Shown piece by piece: positions 1-8,673 of a DNA stretch of 64,000 nucleotides; within the stretch, counting starts at the first letter, position 1; each line of letters begins with the position of its first letter. Made by a program: the position numbers and the translations under genes. The notes beneath the pieces were generated by a model. That model worked only from the letters and a program-made list of their open reading frames with translations, was not told where the DNA came from and ran no database searches. The stretch covers positions 1 through 64,000 of the forward strand of contig NZ_JAFCLZ010000016.1 in NCBI RefSeq assembly GCF_018130165.1, read 5' to 3'. The DNA is from Bradyrhizobium sp. JYMT SZCCT0180. GTDB taxonomy: Bacteria; Pseudomonadota; Alphaproteobacteria; Rhizobiales; Xanthobacteraceae.

Positions 1-305
1 CGTGTGGTCCTGGCGCCCGTTGCAGGTGTCAAGCTGTCGGATAAGCGTGAGCGGAAACGATAGCGACGGAGTCAACCAAGAACTCGTCTCCGGGGAGATC
101 ACGGCATAAGCCGTAAAGCCATTGCGCAGGGAAGGCCGGGTGTTCTCCGCTGCCCTGTATGCTCGTGTGCAGCCTATTTAGTGCAAACCGCACACGAGAC
201 CGCGGGTGCAGCGCGCACCCGGTCTTCCCTGCGCCCTCTTACTTCGAGGGCAAGGAGTTTCTGGCAAAGCTCGGGCGCAGTGCGTCGCGAGAATGCGAAC
301 GCTTA
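1..305. repeat. Dispersed repeat, copy A, cut by the window edge
   Basis: This stretch matches 45412-45715 closely along its length; only the left edge is missing. It can fold into one long hairpin. The arm at 124-141 pairs with 217-234, the inner arm ctcgtgtgc (162-170) pairs with gcacacgag (190-198), and a small gggtgc/gcaccc hairpin lies on the 3' side. Short open frames here on both strands are not convincing genes: they lie wholly inside the repeat. I recall similar elements in many Bradyrhizobium genomes, where they are often mis-called as proteins. Function is unknown; a structured RNA or a non-autonomous mobile element are both possible. Confidence 0.8.
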
Positions 306-337
306 TTTTGAATTGAAACCCATGCAAACAAACTTCA

Positions 338-469
338 CGTCGTCCCGGACAAGCGAAGCGCGATCCGGGACCCATACGCCGCGGCGGTTGTTGTTACGCA
401 CGATGATCGAAGACTTCCTTCAACAAGAGATGACCGGGGTTATGGGTCCCGGCGTTCGCCGGGACGACA
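338..469. repeat. REP-like palindromic element (cgtcgtcccgg family), copy 1
   Basis: The two ends, cgtcgtcccgg and cgccgggacgac, are inverted repeats. Inside them are gatccgggacccat and ttatgggtcccggc, which also pair. The same layout occurs at 14527-14657, 23343-23463 and 45746-45889. It sits just before the Rieske oxygenase gene and just after the dispersed repeat. Confidence 0.75.
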
Positions 470-553
470 TCCTGGTTCGAGGTGTCCGTTGACGCCTCGC
501 CCTCCCTGCGCCAAGCTTACCCAAAATCAAAACAAGACTCCGGAGGTCACGCC

Positions 554-1894
554 ATGCTCCGCGCGGAAGACAACAGGTTCCTGATCGAAAGCGGCGCAGG
601 AACGGGGATGGGCGAATTGCTGCGCCGGTTCTGGATGCCGGTGCTGCTGTCGGCGGAACTGCCTGAGGCCGACGGCACGCCGAAGAAGATCGTGGTCATG
701 GGCGAGGAGCTGCTGGCGTTCCGCGACACGCGCGGCGTGGTCGGCGTCATCGATCAGTATTGTCCGCACCGCGGCGCCAATCTCTGGCTCGGCCGCAACG
801 AGGAATGCGGCATCCGCTGCGTCTATCACGGATGGAAGTTCGACACGTCAGGCAATTGCGTGGACATGCCGACCTCCTATCCCGATCTGAATGCAAAAGA
901 CCTGATCAAGATCAAGTCCTATCCTGTGCGCGAATGGGGCGACATGATCTGGGCCTATATGGGCCCGGCGGACCAGATGCCGGAACTGCCGGCGCTGGAA
1001 ATGGCGCTGCTGCCGGCCTCGCACCGCTACGTCACCAAGAAATGGCAGGACTGCAACTGGGTGCAGGCGCTGGAAGGCTCGATCGACACCGCGCATTTCA
1101 CCTTCGCGCATCTCAGCTTCGAGAAGGAAGAGAACGAGATCCTCGACATCAAGAAACATTTTGTGAATCCGCTCACGCGCGTTGCGACCGACCACATGCG
1201 CTGGATCGCCGAGGACCCGCGCCCGGTGATCAAGATCAGCCCGCACGCGGCCGGCCTCACGGTTGCCGGCGGGCGGCTCACCGGGTCCGACAACATCTAC
1301 TGGCGCATCGCCCAGTTCCTGATGCCGGTGCATGCCTATGCGCCGAGTTCGATGCCCGGCGAGAACATTTTTGGTCAAAGTTTTGTACCGGTGACCGATA
1401 CCAGCTGCTGGATCTACACCTATGCCTGGAATCCCGAGCGACCGCTGACGCAGGCCGAGCGCGACGGCTACGACCGCGGCAACGGGGTGATGTCGGAGGT
1501 CGACGAGAACTACATTCCGCTGCGCAACAAGGCCAACGACTATCTGATCGACCGCAAGCTGCAGAAGACAAAAAGCTACACCGGCATCAAGGGCGTCTCC
1601 GAACAGGACGCCGCGGTGCAGGACAGCCAGGGCCCGATCGCCGACCGGACGCGAGAACATCTCGGTCCGACCGATCTCGGCATCATGCATTTCCGCAAAC
1701 TGGTGATGGAGGCCGCCCGCGCGCTGCAGCAGGGCGAGGCTCCGCCGCATGCCCGGCATCAGGACCGCTACACCGTCCGCTCCGGCGCCTGCGTGACCAG
1801 CAAGACGAAAGACCTCACCGCCGTGATGATCGAGCGCTTCGGCGATGCGGCGGGGTTCGTCGGCGGTCCCGGGCGGAACGTTGCGGCGGAGTAA
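554..1894 (+). CDS. Rieske-type aromatic ring-hydroxylating oxygenase, alpha subunit
   Basis: Predicted terminal oxygenase (446 aa) that hydroxylates an aromatic or related ring with electrons from a separate reductase. The Rieske [2Fe-2S] ligands are visible as C70-P-H72 and C89-V-Y-H92. The mononuclear iron site is visible as E-G-S-I-D178-T-A-H181 followed by H186, a pattern typical of the phthalate 4,5-dioxygenase / carbazole-type single-subunit branch. The ATG at 554 is preceded by cggagg at 541-546, seven bases away, so I prefer it to the GTG at 482, which would begin inside poorly conserved sequence. No reductase or ferredoxin gene is adjacent, so the substrate cannot be inferred from context. 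Confidence 0.88.
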   Translation: MLRAEDNRFLIESGAGTGMGELLRRFWMPVLLSAELPEADGTPKKIVVMGEELLAFRDTRGVVGVIDQYCPHRGANLWLGRNEECGIRCVYHGWKFDTSGNCVDMPTSYPDLNAKDLIKIKSYPVREWGDMIWAYMGPADQMPELPALEMALLPASHRYVTKKWQDCNWVQALEGSIDTAHFTFAHLSFEKEENEILDIKKHFVNPLTRVATDHMRWIAEDPRPVIKISPHAAGLTVAGGRLTGSDNIYWRIAQFLMPVHAYAPSSMPGENIFGQSFVPVTDTSCWIYTYAWNPERPLTQAERDGYDRGNGVMSEVDENYIPLRNKANDYLIDRKLQKTKSYTGIKGVSEQDAAVQDSQGPIADRTREHLGPTDLGIMHFRKLVMEAARALQQGEAPPHARHQDRYTVRSGACVTSKTKDLTAVMIERFGDAAGFVGGPGRNVAAE

Positions 1895-1916
1895 AAACGC
1901 GTGAGCCAAACTGGCT

Positions 1917-2014
1917 GTCATCGTCCGCGAAGGCGGACGATCCAGTACTCCGCGCATTCTCGGATCTATCACTGATGGCGGCGATTACTGGATGCCCGCC
2001 TTCGCGGGCATGAC
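1917..2014. repeat. REP-like palindrome, 'gtcatcgtccgcgaagg' family
   Basis: An imperfect inverted repeat about 98 bp long: gtcatcgtccgcgaaggcgg at the left and ccgccttcgcgggcatgac at the right, with ccagtac / ttactgg pairing internally. It separates the oxygenase gene from the convergent antiporter gene and could end both transcripts. Confidence 0.65.
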
Positions 2015-2019
2015 AAAAC

Positions 2020-3627
2020 CTACAACGGAATCCTTCGATACTCCCGGTTGCTCAAACTCGCTTCCTCCAGATCGAGGTCGCGCTCGATCCGGCGCCTCGT
2101 CTCGTCGGTGATCTTGCCGTCGCGCAGCAAGGCGTGAATGAATCTACGTTCCGTCGCGATCAGCTCGCGCGTCAGGTCGGTGCCGGCCGCCGAGGCGTCC
2201 TCCACATCGGGATTGAACGAATCGGGCAATTGATTGGTGCGGGATTCGTGCCGTGCGCGGAGCAGCTTGACGACTTCGTCGGTCAATTCGCGGTCGTTGG
2301 TGATGGCATCGAGCGATTTGAGCGCGGCATCGAGCGCCTCGCGCCGCGCGGCGATTTCGGCTTCGTGCTCGGCGATGTGTTCGCTGCGGCCGGCCTGCGC
2401 CAGACCGAGCCACTGCACCAGCAGCGGCAGGCCCGACCCCAGTCCGACCAGGGTGATGAAAATGACGCCGAAGGACACGAACAGGATCAGGTCGCGATGC
2501 GGGAACGCGTCGCCATTCGGCAGCGCAAGCGGCAGTGCCAGCGCCGCGGCAAGCGACACCGCGCCGCGCACACCGGTAAAGGCGATCACGAAGGTGTTTC
2601 GCCATGGCGGGCTGGGATCGCGCGCCCGCAGGCGCGGGTTCAAGAGGCGCGGCAGATAGATGGCAGGAAAGACCCAGGCGAACCGCGCGACGATCACGAT
2701 GACCGTGACCAGCGCGGTGGCGAACAGGATCTCGTCCAGTGGGAACGCCTTCGATTTCTCGAACAGCGAGCGCATCTGGAAGCCGGTCAGCAAGAACAGA
2801 AAACCCTCGACCAGATAGATCACGAGGTCCCAGAAGAAGATGCCCTGCAGGCGCGTCGCCGACGAGATCAATAGCGGCCCGTTCCAGCTCATATAGAGCC
2901 CGCAGGCGACGGTGGCGATCACGCCGGAACCGCCGAGATGGTGCGGAATCCAGAAGGCGAGGTAGGGCGTGATCAGCGATAGCGTGATCTCGACCTGCGG
3001 ATCGCGGGCGCGGTGGCGCATGCGCAGGCTGAGCCAGCCCACCGCGAGACCGAACAGCAACTCGCCGACGACGATGACGGCGAAGGTGCCGGTGGCCTTC
3101 GGCAGCGAGAACATGCCGGTCAGGATCGCCGCGACCGCGAAGCGATAGAGGATCAGCGCGGTCGCATCGTTGACGAGGCCCTCGCCCTCGAGCACGACCA
3201 GGATCCGGCGCGGCATGCCGAGCTTGCGGGCAATGGCCAGCGGCGCCACCACGTCGGGCGGCGCGACGATGGCACCCAAAAGGAAGCCGACGGTCCATGG
3301 CAGCCCGATCAGGTAATGCGTGGCGGCGGCGACCGCGAAGGCGGTGAAAATCACGCAGCCGACCGCCAGCAGCGTGATCGGGCGGAGATTGAATTTGAAT
3401 TCGCGCCAGCTCATGGCGACGCTGGCCGAATAGATCAGCGGCGGCAGCACCACCAGCAGCACCAGTTCCGGCGGCAGTTCGATCGACGGCATGCCCGGCA
3501 CGAAGGCGAGCACGATGCCGACGAGCATCATCAGGATGGCCGACGCGACATTGATTCGCCGCGCCAGCAGTGCGGTACCCGCCAGCACGGCAAGCAGGAT
3601 CAAAAAGATCTGAAACTTGGTGTCCAT
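2020..3627 (-). CDS. Na+/H+ antiporter, CPA1 (NhaP/NHE) family
   Basis: Inner-membrane sodium (or potassium)/proton exchanger of 535 aa. About 12 hydrophobic segments occupy residues 5-410. The CPA1 ion-path signatures are present: GAIVAPPDVVAP (normally with a PPD or TDP core) and EGLVNDATALI, the NDA motif of the transport site. A charged cytoplasmic tail of about 120 residues follows the last membrane segment, as in bacterial NhaP/YjcE relatives. The ATG is preceded by a good ggggag ribosome site. It stands alone on the minus strand, with the NTF2-like genes upstream in the same direction. It probably works in pH or salt homeostasis; the cation is not predictable. Confidence 0.85.
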   Translation of the reverse strand: MDTKFQIFLILLAVLAGTALLARRINVASAILMMLVGIVLAFVPGMPSIELPPELVLLVVLPPLIYSASVAMSWREFKFNLRPITLLAVGCVIFTAFAVAAATHYLIGLPWTVGFLLGAIVAPPDVVAPLAIARKLGMPRRILVVLEGEGLVNDATALILYRFAVAAILTGMFSLPKATGTFAVIVVGELLFGLAVGWLSLRMRHRARDPQVEITLSLITPYLAFWIPHHLGGSGVIATVACGLYMSWNGPLLISSATRLQGIFFWDLVIYLVEGFLFLLTGFQMRSLFEKSKAFPLDEILFATALVTVIVIVARFAWVFPAIYLPRLLNPRLRARDPSPPWRNTFVIAFTGVRGAVSLAAALALPLALPNGDAFPHRDLILFVSFGVIFITLVGLGSGLPLLVQWLGLAQAGRSEHIAEHEAEIAARREALDAALKSLDAITNDRELTDEVVKLLRARHESRTNQLPDSFNPDVEDASAAGTDLTRELIATERRFIHALLRDGKITDETRRRIERDLDLEEASLSNREYRRIPL

Positions 3628-3696
3628 GATCTCCCCAATTCGCAGGGAAACCCCTTGGACGTCAATCCGGTCGGTTGGACCCGCGGACGGGGGAGG

Positions 3697-4071
3697 CTAC
3701 CCGCGCAGATCGTAGCGGTAGGACTTCGAGACGATCTTCCAGCCGTCGGCGAGCTTCATCGCCACCAGATAGTCGGTGAAGTAGAGCGGCGGCAATTGGC
3801 AGCGCACCTTGATGAAGGCGGTGGATTCATCCGAACGGTCGATGGTGACGATGAAATCCTCGCGCGGCTTGCCTTCGGCCTTCGCCGACGGCCGCTTGCG
3901 GAAGTAATCCAGCCAGTCGGGCATGGCGGGGACCTTCAGCCTGCCCTTCTCCAGCGAGCGCAAATCGGCGGAGGGGTGGAAGATCGCGCCGAGCTTGTCG
4001 ACGTCGCCTTCGTAGACGGCGTCGAAATAATGCTGGACCACGGCTTCGACGGTCGAACGGTCGTAGCTCAC
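3697..4071 (-). CDS. NTF2-like / SnoaL-fold protein, paralogue B
   Basis: A 124-aa soluble protein of the NTF2-like cone fold (putative lumazine-binding / SnoaL type). It begins SYDRSTVEAVVQHYFDAVYEGD, the usual helix that opens this fold, and ends in strands around WKIVSKSYRYDL. It is nearly the same protein as its upstream neighbour at 4104-4478: same length, same ends, most residues identical from the PSAKAEGKPRED segment onward. Members of the fold can be small enzymes or ligand binders; nothing here identifies a substrate. The 32-bp gap to the neighbour suggests one transcript. Confidence 0.72.
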   Translation of the reverse strand: MSYDRSTVEAVVQHYFDAVYEGDVDKLGAIFHPSADLRSLEKGRLKVPAMPDWLDYFRKRPSAKAEGKPREDFIVTIDRSDESTAFIKVRCQLPPLYFTDYLVAMKLADGWKIVSKSYRYDLRG

Positions 4072-4103
4072 GGCGCGTTCTCCTATGCAGGCTTAATCAG
4101 GCA

Positions 4104-4478
4104 TCACTCGCGCAGATCATAGCGATAGGATTTCGAGACGATCTTCCAGCCGTCCGAGAGCTTCATCGCCACCAGATAGTCGGTGAAATAGCGCGGCGGC
4201 AATTGGCAGCGCACCTTGATGAAGGCGGTGGATTCGTCCGAGCGGTCGATGGTGACGATGAAATCCTCGCGCGGCTTGCCTTCGGCCTTGGCTGACGGGC
4301 GCTTGCGCACGCGGTCCAGCCAGTCTGGTACGGTCAGCACCTGCAATTCGCCCTTCTCCACCCAGCGCAAATCGGCGGTGGGATCGAAGATCGCGCCGAG
4401 CTTGTCGGCATTGCCTTCATACAGGCCGTCGAAATAATTTTGGACGACGGCTTCCACGCTCGATCGGTCTTCGCTCAC
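4104..4478 (-). CDS. NTF2-like / SnoaL-fold protein, paralogue A
   Basis: First gene of a tandem duplicate pair. An upstream ATG at 4610 would give a longer frame. However, a GTG at 4478 lies seven bases after a strong gggagga site and gives exactly 124 aa, the same length as the paralogue at 3697-4071, so I chose the GTG. The opening residues SEDRSSVEAVVQNYFDGLYEG match SYDRSTVEAVVQHYFDAVYEG in the paralogue, and the last 60 residues are almost identical. The most variable part is residues 30-55, which could hold the ligand-facing surface. Function unknown. Confidence 0.72.
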   Translation of the reverse strand: MSEDRSSVEAVVQNYFDGLYEGNADKLGAIFDPTADLRWVEKGELQVLTVPDWLDRVRKRPSAKAEGKPREDFIVTIDRSDESTAFIKVRCQLPPRYFTDYLVAMKLSDGWKIVSKSYRYDLRE

Positions 4479-4578
4479 AATAGTCCTCCCAGGATGCAGG
4501 ATTGTTCGAGTTGAAGTAAGCCACGAACAGATGCATTGCGCTATCGATGAGTTCAAGACCGCAGCAGGGAATTGAATC

Positions 4579-5007
4579 ATGACGGGTTCAGCGAATTCGA
4601 ATGCTCGCATTCTGGCCGGAGAATGCTTCTGCGGCGCGGTGCGTTACGCGGTGGCCGATTCATTCGAATATGCCCTCAATTGCCATTGTTCGAATTGCCG
4701 GCGGACCACCGGGTCGGCGTTCAAGCCGTTTGCCGGCATTGCGCGCGACAGGCTCAGCATCACCGCGGGTGACGATATCGTGATGATCCATGGCGACGAT
4801 GCCGGCCACAACGCGCACTGCCGGCGATGCGGCTCCTTGCTCTATTCGGTGGTGCGCGACGGCGCCTTCGTCCATGTCGCGATGGGGACGCTGGTCGATG
4901 CTCCCTCGATCCGCCCGTCCGCCCACATCTTCGTGGGTTCCAAAGCGTCCTGGTTCTCCATCACCGACGATTTGCCGCAGTACCAGGGTCACGTTGTCCC
5001 GCGCTGA
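4579..5007 (+). CDS. GFA / CENP-V family zinc protein
   Basis: A 142-aa member of the family named after glutathione-dependent formaldehyde-activating enzyme. The expected zinc ligands are visible: C16-x-C18, C35-x-C37-x-x-C40 and C81-x-x-C84. Despite the name, most members have no proven formaldehyde activity, so the call should stay at family level. It is divergent from the NTF2-like pair, with about 100 bp between them for promoters. A small acgccc/gggcgt hairpin (5008-5024) follows the stop codon directly but lacks a T-run. Confidence 0.85.
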   Translation: MTGSANSNARILAGECFCGAVRYAVADSFEYALNCHCSNCRRTTGSAFKPFAGIARDRLSITAGDDIVMIHGDDAGHNAHCRRCGSLLYSVVRDGAFVHVAMGTLVDAPSIRPSAHIFVGSKASWFSITDDLPQYQGHVVPR

Positions 5008-5226
5008 ACGCCCTGAATGGGCGTAGCAATGGCGGGACGAGGCTGGCCGGATGAGCCCGGCGTCAAACATGCCCTGCCAACGGGCGAACCCGTGGCCTGT
5101 TTGCCGGATTGGCGGTAAAATGGCGGCGCGATCCGGGTCGATGCGGTTCGTGACCCAACTCACAAAGCCGGCCCTATGCCCGTGATAGGTATATCCGGTG
5201 CGAAAGTGCGAGGCTCCGGAAGCGTC

Positions 5227-7047
5227 ATGATCAGGTCTGGATCTCTAAAATTGCATCGATGGGTGCTTGCCGCCGCGGCGCTGCTGGCTGTGTGCCAGCC
5301 GGCGTTTGCCGAGAAGCGCGTCGCCCTGGTGCTGGGCAATTCCGCCTACAGGAATGTCCCGCAGCTTGCCAATCCGGTTAACGACAGCGCCAGGATCGCC
5401 GCGACGCTGAAGGAGGCCGGCTTCGATGTCGTCGATTCCCGCCGCGATCTGCCCGCGGCCGAAACCCGGCGCGCGCTGCGCGACTTCGCCGACCGTGCCC
5501 GGGATGCCGACATCGCCGTCGTCTATTACGCCGGCCACGGCATCGAGGTGGACGGCTCGAACTATTTGATTCCGGTCGATGCAAAACTGGAGCGCGACAC
5601 CGACGTTTACGACGAGGCCCTCTCGCTGGATCGCGTGCTGATCGCGATCGAGCCGGCCAAGAAATTGCGGCTCGTCATTCTCGATGCCTGCCGGGACAAT
5701 CCGTTTGCCAAGACCATGAAGCGCACGGTTGCCTCGCGCGCGATCGGGCAGGGCCTCGCCAAGGTGGAGCCGAGCAGCCCGAACGTGCTGATCGCCTATT
5801 CGGCCAAGGCCGGGTTCACCGCAGCCGATGGCGACGGCCAGAACAGCCCGTTCACGGCAGCGCTGTCGCGCCATATCGCGACGCCGGGGCTCGACGTGCG
5901 CCGCGCTTTCGGATTTGTCCGCGACGAAGTGCTCAAGACCACCGGCAACCGGCAGGAGCCGTTTGTCTATGGTTCGCTGGGCGGCGAAGACGTGCCGCTG
6001 GTGCCGGCCCCTGCCAAACCGGCGCCCGCCGCCGCCGCAGCGCCTGCGCCCGCGCTCAGTGCGCAGGCGGAAGCCCGCCGCGATTACGAACTGGCGCTTC
6101 AGCTCGGCAACAAGAACGCGCTCGATGCCTTCCTCAAGCAATATCCCGACGGCTTCTATGCCAGCCTCGCCAAGCTGCAGCTCGACAAGATCGCCGCCGA
6201 GGAAATCCGCATCGCCGCCACCGAGAAGGCGCGGCTGGCCGAGCAGGAGCGGGCACGGCTGGTCGCCGAAGGGGCTCAGAGATCGGAGCAGTCGAAGGCC
6301 GAGGCCGATGTCAGGGCCGCCGAGCAGGCGCGCATCGCCGCCGAAAAAGCCAAGCAGATTGCGCAGGACCAGGCTGCAGCGGCCGAACAGAAGCGCCTCG
6401 CGGCTGAAGCACCCGCGCCCGCCAAGGAACTTGTCAAGGAAGCTGTCAAGGAAAAGGCCGTCAATCTCGCGGCTCTGCCCCCCGCAGCGGCACCGACCGA
6501 CGTCACCAAATCGGTGCAGGCCGAACTGCGCCGTGTCGGCTGCCTGACCGGCGCCGCCGATGGCGACTGGAACGCAGCTTCGCAGCGCTCGCTGACGCTG
6601 TTCAACCGCTACGCCGGGACCAGGCTCGATGCCAAAATGGCCAGCGTCGACACGCTCGATGTGATCAAGCTGAAACCGTCACGCGTCTGTCCGCTGGTCT
6701 GCGAACATGGCTTCAGGGCCGATGGCGACCGCTGCAGCAGGATCACTTGCGCCCAGGGGTCGGTGCTCAACGACGACAATGAATGCGAAAAGCGCCGCGC
6801 CAACAAGCCGGTGGCCAAGCGCGATGCCGATGATCGCCCCGAGCGTCCGGTGCGGGAGCGGCCGCGGCCCGAGGTGAGTGCGCCCAGGCCTCAAGCATCG
6901 CCTCAGGCATCCGGCCGGGCATCTGGCCAGGTCGTGTGCGATCAGGGCGGCTGCCGTTCCGCGAACACCGGTTGTCGCGTCGAGTACAGGACGTTTGAGG
7001 CGGGCGGCCCCTATCCAAGCGGCGGCAATATCCAGATATGCCGCTGA
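5227..7047 (+). CDS. Exported caspase-like (peptidase C14) protein
   Basis: A 606-aa protein with an N-terminal signal peptide (hydrophobic residues 12-28, cleavage near AFA-EKR). The caspase p20 fold follows, with the His/Cys dyad visible in YYAGHG (H104) and LDACRDNPF (C155). After a Pro/Ala linker comes a highly charged, probably coiled-coil stretch rich in AEQ/ARL. A peptidoglycan-binding-like helix bundle (VQAELRRVGCLTGAADGDW) and a Cys-rich C-terminus follow. Start: the ATG at 5227 puts the signal peptide at the N-terminus; an ATG at 5176 would add 17 residues. Such proteins are common in rhizobia but their targets are not known. The long linker suggests a periplasmic scaffold or sensor. 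Confidence 0.82.
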   Translation: MIRSGSLKLHRWVLAAAALLAVCQPAFAEKRVALVLGNSAYRNVPQLANPVNDSARIAATLKEAGFDVVDSRRDLPAAETRRALRDFADRARDADIAVVYYAGHGIEVDGSNYLIPVDAKLERDTDVYDEALSLDRVLIAIEPAKKLRLVILDACRDNPFAKTMKRTVASRAIGQGLAKVEPSSPNVLIAYSAKAGFTAADGDGQNSPFTAALSRHIATPGLDVRRAFGFVRDEVLKTTGNRQEPFVYGSLGGEDVPLVPAPAKPAPAAAAAPAPALSAQAEARRDYELALQLGNKNALDAFLKQYPDGFYASLAKLQLDKIAAEEIRIAATEKARLAEQERARLVAEGAQRSEQSKAEADVRAAEQARIAAEKAKQIAQDQAAAAEQKRLAAEAPAPAKELVKEAVKEKAVNLAALPPAAAPTDVTKSVQAELRRVGCLTGAADGDWNAASQRSLTLFNRYAGTRLDAKMASVDTLDVIKLKPSRVCPLVCEHGFRADGDRCSRITCAQGSVLNDDNECEKRRANKPVAKRDADDRPERPVRERPRPEVSAPRPQASPQASGRASGQVVCDQGGCRSANTGCRVEYRTFEAGGPYPSGGNIQICR

Positions 7048-7137
7048 CCAGGACGCGGACTCACTAGCCCGCAGCCATAGCCAGATCGCACGGCTTGATA
7101 GCAGACCACTCATTTCATTGTCGGTGAGTTCGTCGCG

Positions 7138-7175
7138 GATGATTCGGCCCCTCGATTTAGGGGCCTTGAATCATC
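7138..7175. terminator. Long hairpin after the caspase-like gene
   Basis: In the 354-base gap 7048-7401 the one clear structure is gatgattcggcccct, a six-base loop, then aggggcc-tt-gaatcatc, a stem of about 15 bp broken only by a two-base bulge. It lies 90 bases after the stop codon. There is no T-run, so it may stop RNA decay or bind a protein instead of terminating transcription. I see no gene in the rest of the gap. Confidence 0.45.
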
Positions 7176-7401
7176 GGCAGGTGGGCTCAGGCCGCGAAAG
7201 CGGACGCGTTATGCTCGCTTTGAGTTTTGTCGTGCGTGACCCAAAGCGGACATTCGCACATCCCCTGACGGGCTATGTCTCCGCTACGGTAGGCCGTCAG
7301 CATGCCAGCGGGACCAGACCACGTCAAACCAACTTGATTTGCTTTGCAAACGCGCCGTTCCCGGGCGATTTGGCGTCGTCTCAACGAACGAGGGTGTGTT
7401 C

Positions 7402-8607
7402 ATGGCCAATCCTGCACCGACGAATGCCGCTGATGACACCGATCCGGAGCGGGCGGCTCCGAAGATCTGGAACACGACACCCGAAAACCAGGCGCCGACC
7501 TTCCGCAACCAGGACCAGGTCTGGCCGCACCGCGTCATCCGGCGCGGCGACGCAGTGCGGCCATTGCCACCGCACGCCCGTTCGCTCGCGGACCTGACCT
7601 TTGAGGTGGGTGGGGTCCGCGTCGGCCTCAGCGACCACATGGCCCGCTGCCGCACGGCCGGACTCCTGATCCTGAAGCGTGGTGAGATCGCGCTGGAGCG
7701 CTACGGCATGGGCAACGGCCCGGAAAGCCGGTGGGCCAACATGTCGACCGCGAAATCGATCACGGCGACGCTCGTCGGGGCTGCGCTCCACGATGGCGCG
7801 ATCGGCAGTCTTGACGATCGCTGCGAGCAATACCTGCCGCGGCTGCGCGGCTCCGCTTACGAGGGCGTCACGATTCGTAACCTCTTGCGGATGTGCTCCG
7901 GTGTGGCCTGGCGCGAGAAAAACGATGCAGACGGACGCTCAGAGGACTATCGCCTCGGCAGGGCCATGGTGAGCCGGCGTCCAGGCTCCGTCCTGGACCT
8001 GCTATGCAAACTGCCGCGCGCTCATCCGCAGGGCGCCGTCTTCAACTATTCGACCGGCGAGAGCTGCCTGATCGGCGCGCTGGTCGTGGCCGCAACAGCC
8101 CGGCCCTTGGCCGACTACTGCGCTGAGAAGATCTGGGGACCTGCCGGCATGGAGGCCGACGGGCATTGGCAACTCGAGTCCGAGGGCGGCCTGGAGCTCG
8201 CCGGGTTTGGCGTCAGCGCGCGCCTGCGCGACTTCGGCCGCTTCGGCCAGCTGGTGCTGGAGGATGGCGAAGCCTTCAATGGGCGGCGGGTGCTTCCGCC
8301 CGGCTGGCGCGATCTCGCCGGTCAGCCCGACAGCGCCGCCACCGGCTTCGGTCGGCTCATGCCCGGTTCGCCGTTGGGATACGGCTACCACTGGTGGGCG
8401 ATGCCGCCCTTGCCGGGCGGCGTCAGCAACGGTGTCTTTTCGGCGAATGGCGACTATGGCCAGATTATCGTCGTCAATCCGGCCGAGCATGTGGTCGTCG
8501 CAATCCAGAGCGCGTGGCGTCAGCCTGACGACGGCGACGCCAAGCTCGAAATCGTTGCGATGATCAGAGCTGCGGTGCGTGCGCTCCGAACGGAGCCAGC
8601 GTCGTAG
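7402..8607 (+). CDS. Serine hydrolase, class C beta-lactamase-like fold
   Basis: A 401-aa member of the beta-lactamase / penicillin-binding-like serine hydrolases. The nucleophile motif SxxK is present as S115-T-A-K118 (in NMSTAKSITATL). The second motif usually YxN appears as YST in NYSTGESCLI. The C-terminal part has the GYGYHWW pattern typical of the esterase/hydrolase branch (EstB, 6-aminohexanoate-dimer hydrolase). No signal peptide is evident, so a cytoplasmic ester or amide hydrolase is more likely than a true beta-lactamase. The ATG at 7402 was preferred to a TTG at 7339. It is a single gene. Confidence 0.82.
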   Translation: MANPAPTNAADDTDPERAAPKIWNTTPENQAPTFRNQDQVWPHRVIRRGDAVRPLPPHARSLADLTFEVGGVRVGLSDHMARCRTAGLLILKRGEIALERYGMGNGPESRWANMSTAKSITATLVGAALHDGAIGSLDDRCEQYLPRLRGSAYEGVTIRNLLRMCSGVAWREKNDADGRSEDYRLGRAMVSRRPGSVLDLLCKLPRAHPQGAVFNYSTGESCLIGALVVAATARPLADYCAEKIWGPAGMEADGHWQLESEGGLELAGFGVSARLRDFGRFGQLVLEDGEAFNGRRVLPPGWRDLAGQPDSAATGFGRLMPGSPLGYGYHWWAMPPLPGGVSNGVFSANGDYGQIIVVNPAEHVVVAIQSAWRQPDDGDAKLEIVAMIRAAVRALRTEPAS

Positions 8608-8673
8608 GCCCGGGAGCGGCGACGTCCTCGCTACCCTGGCCGACTCGCAGCAACCGACTTTATGATACGCACC

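Noticed and set aside
178..492. Short open frames on both strands inside the first dispersed repeat and REP element
   Set aside because: The same frames recur in the second repeat copy with the repeat sequence, which explains them as repeat DNA and not genes.
7402..8607. Calling the serine hydrolase an antibiotic-resistance beta-lactamase
   Set aside because: It lacks a signal peptide and the usual YxN, and resembles the esterase/amide-hydrolase branch of the fold.
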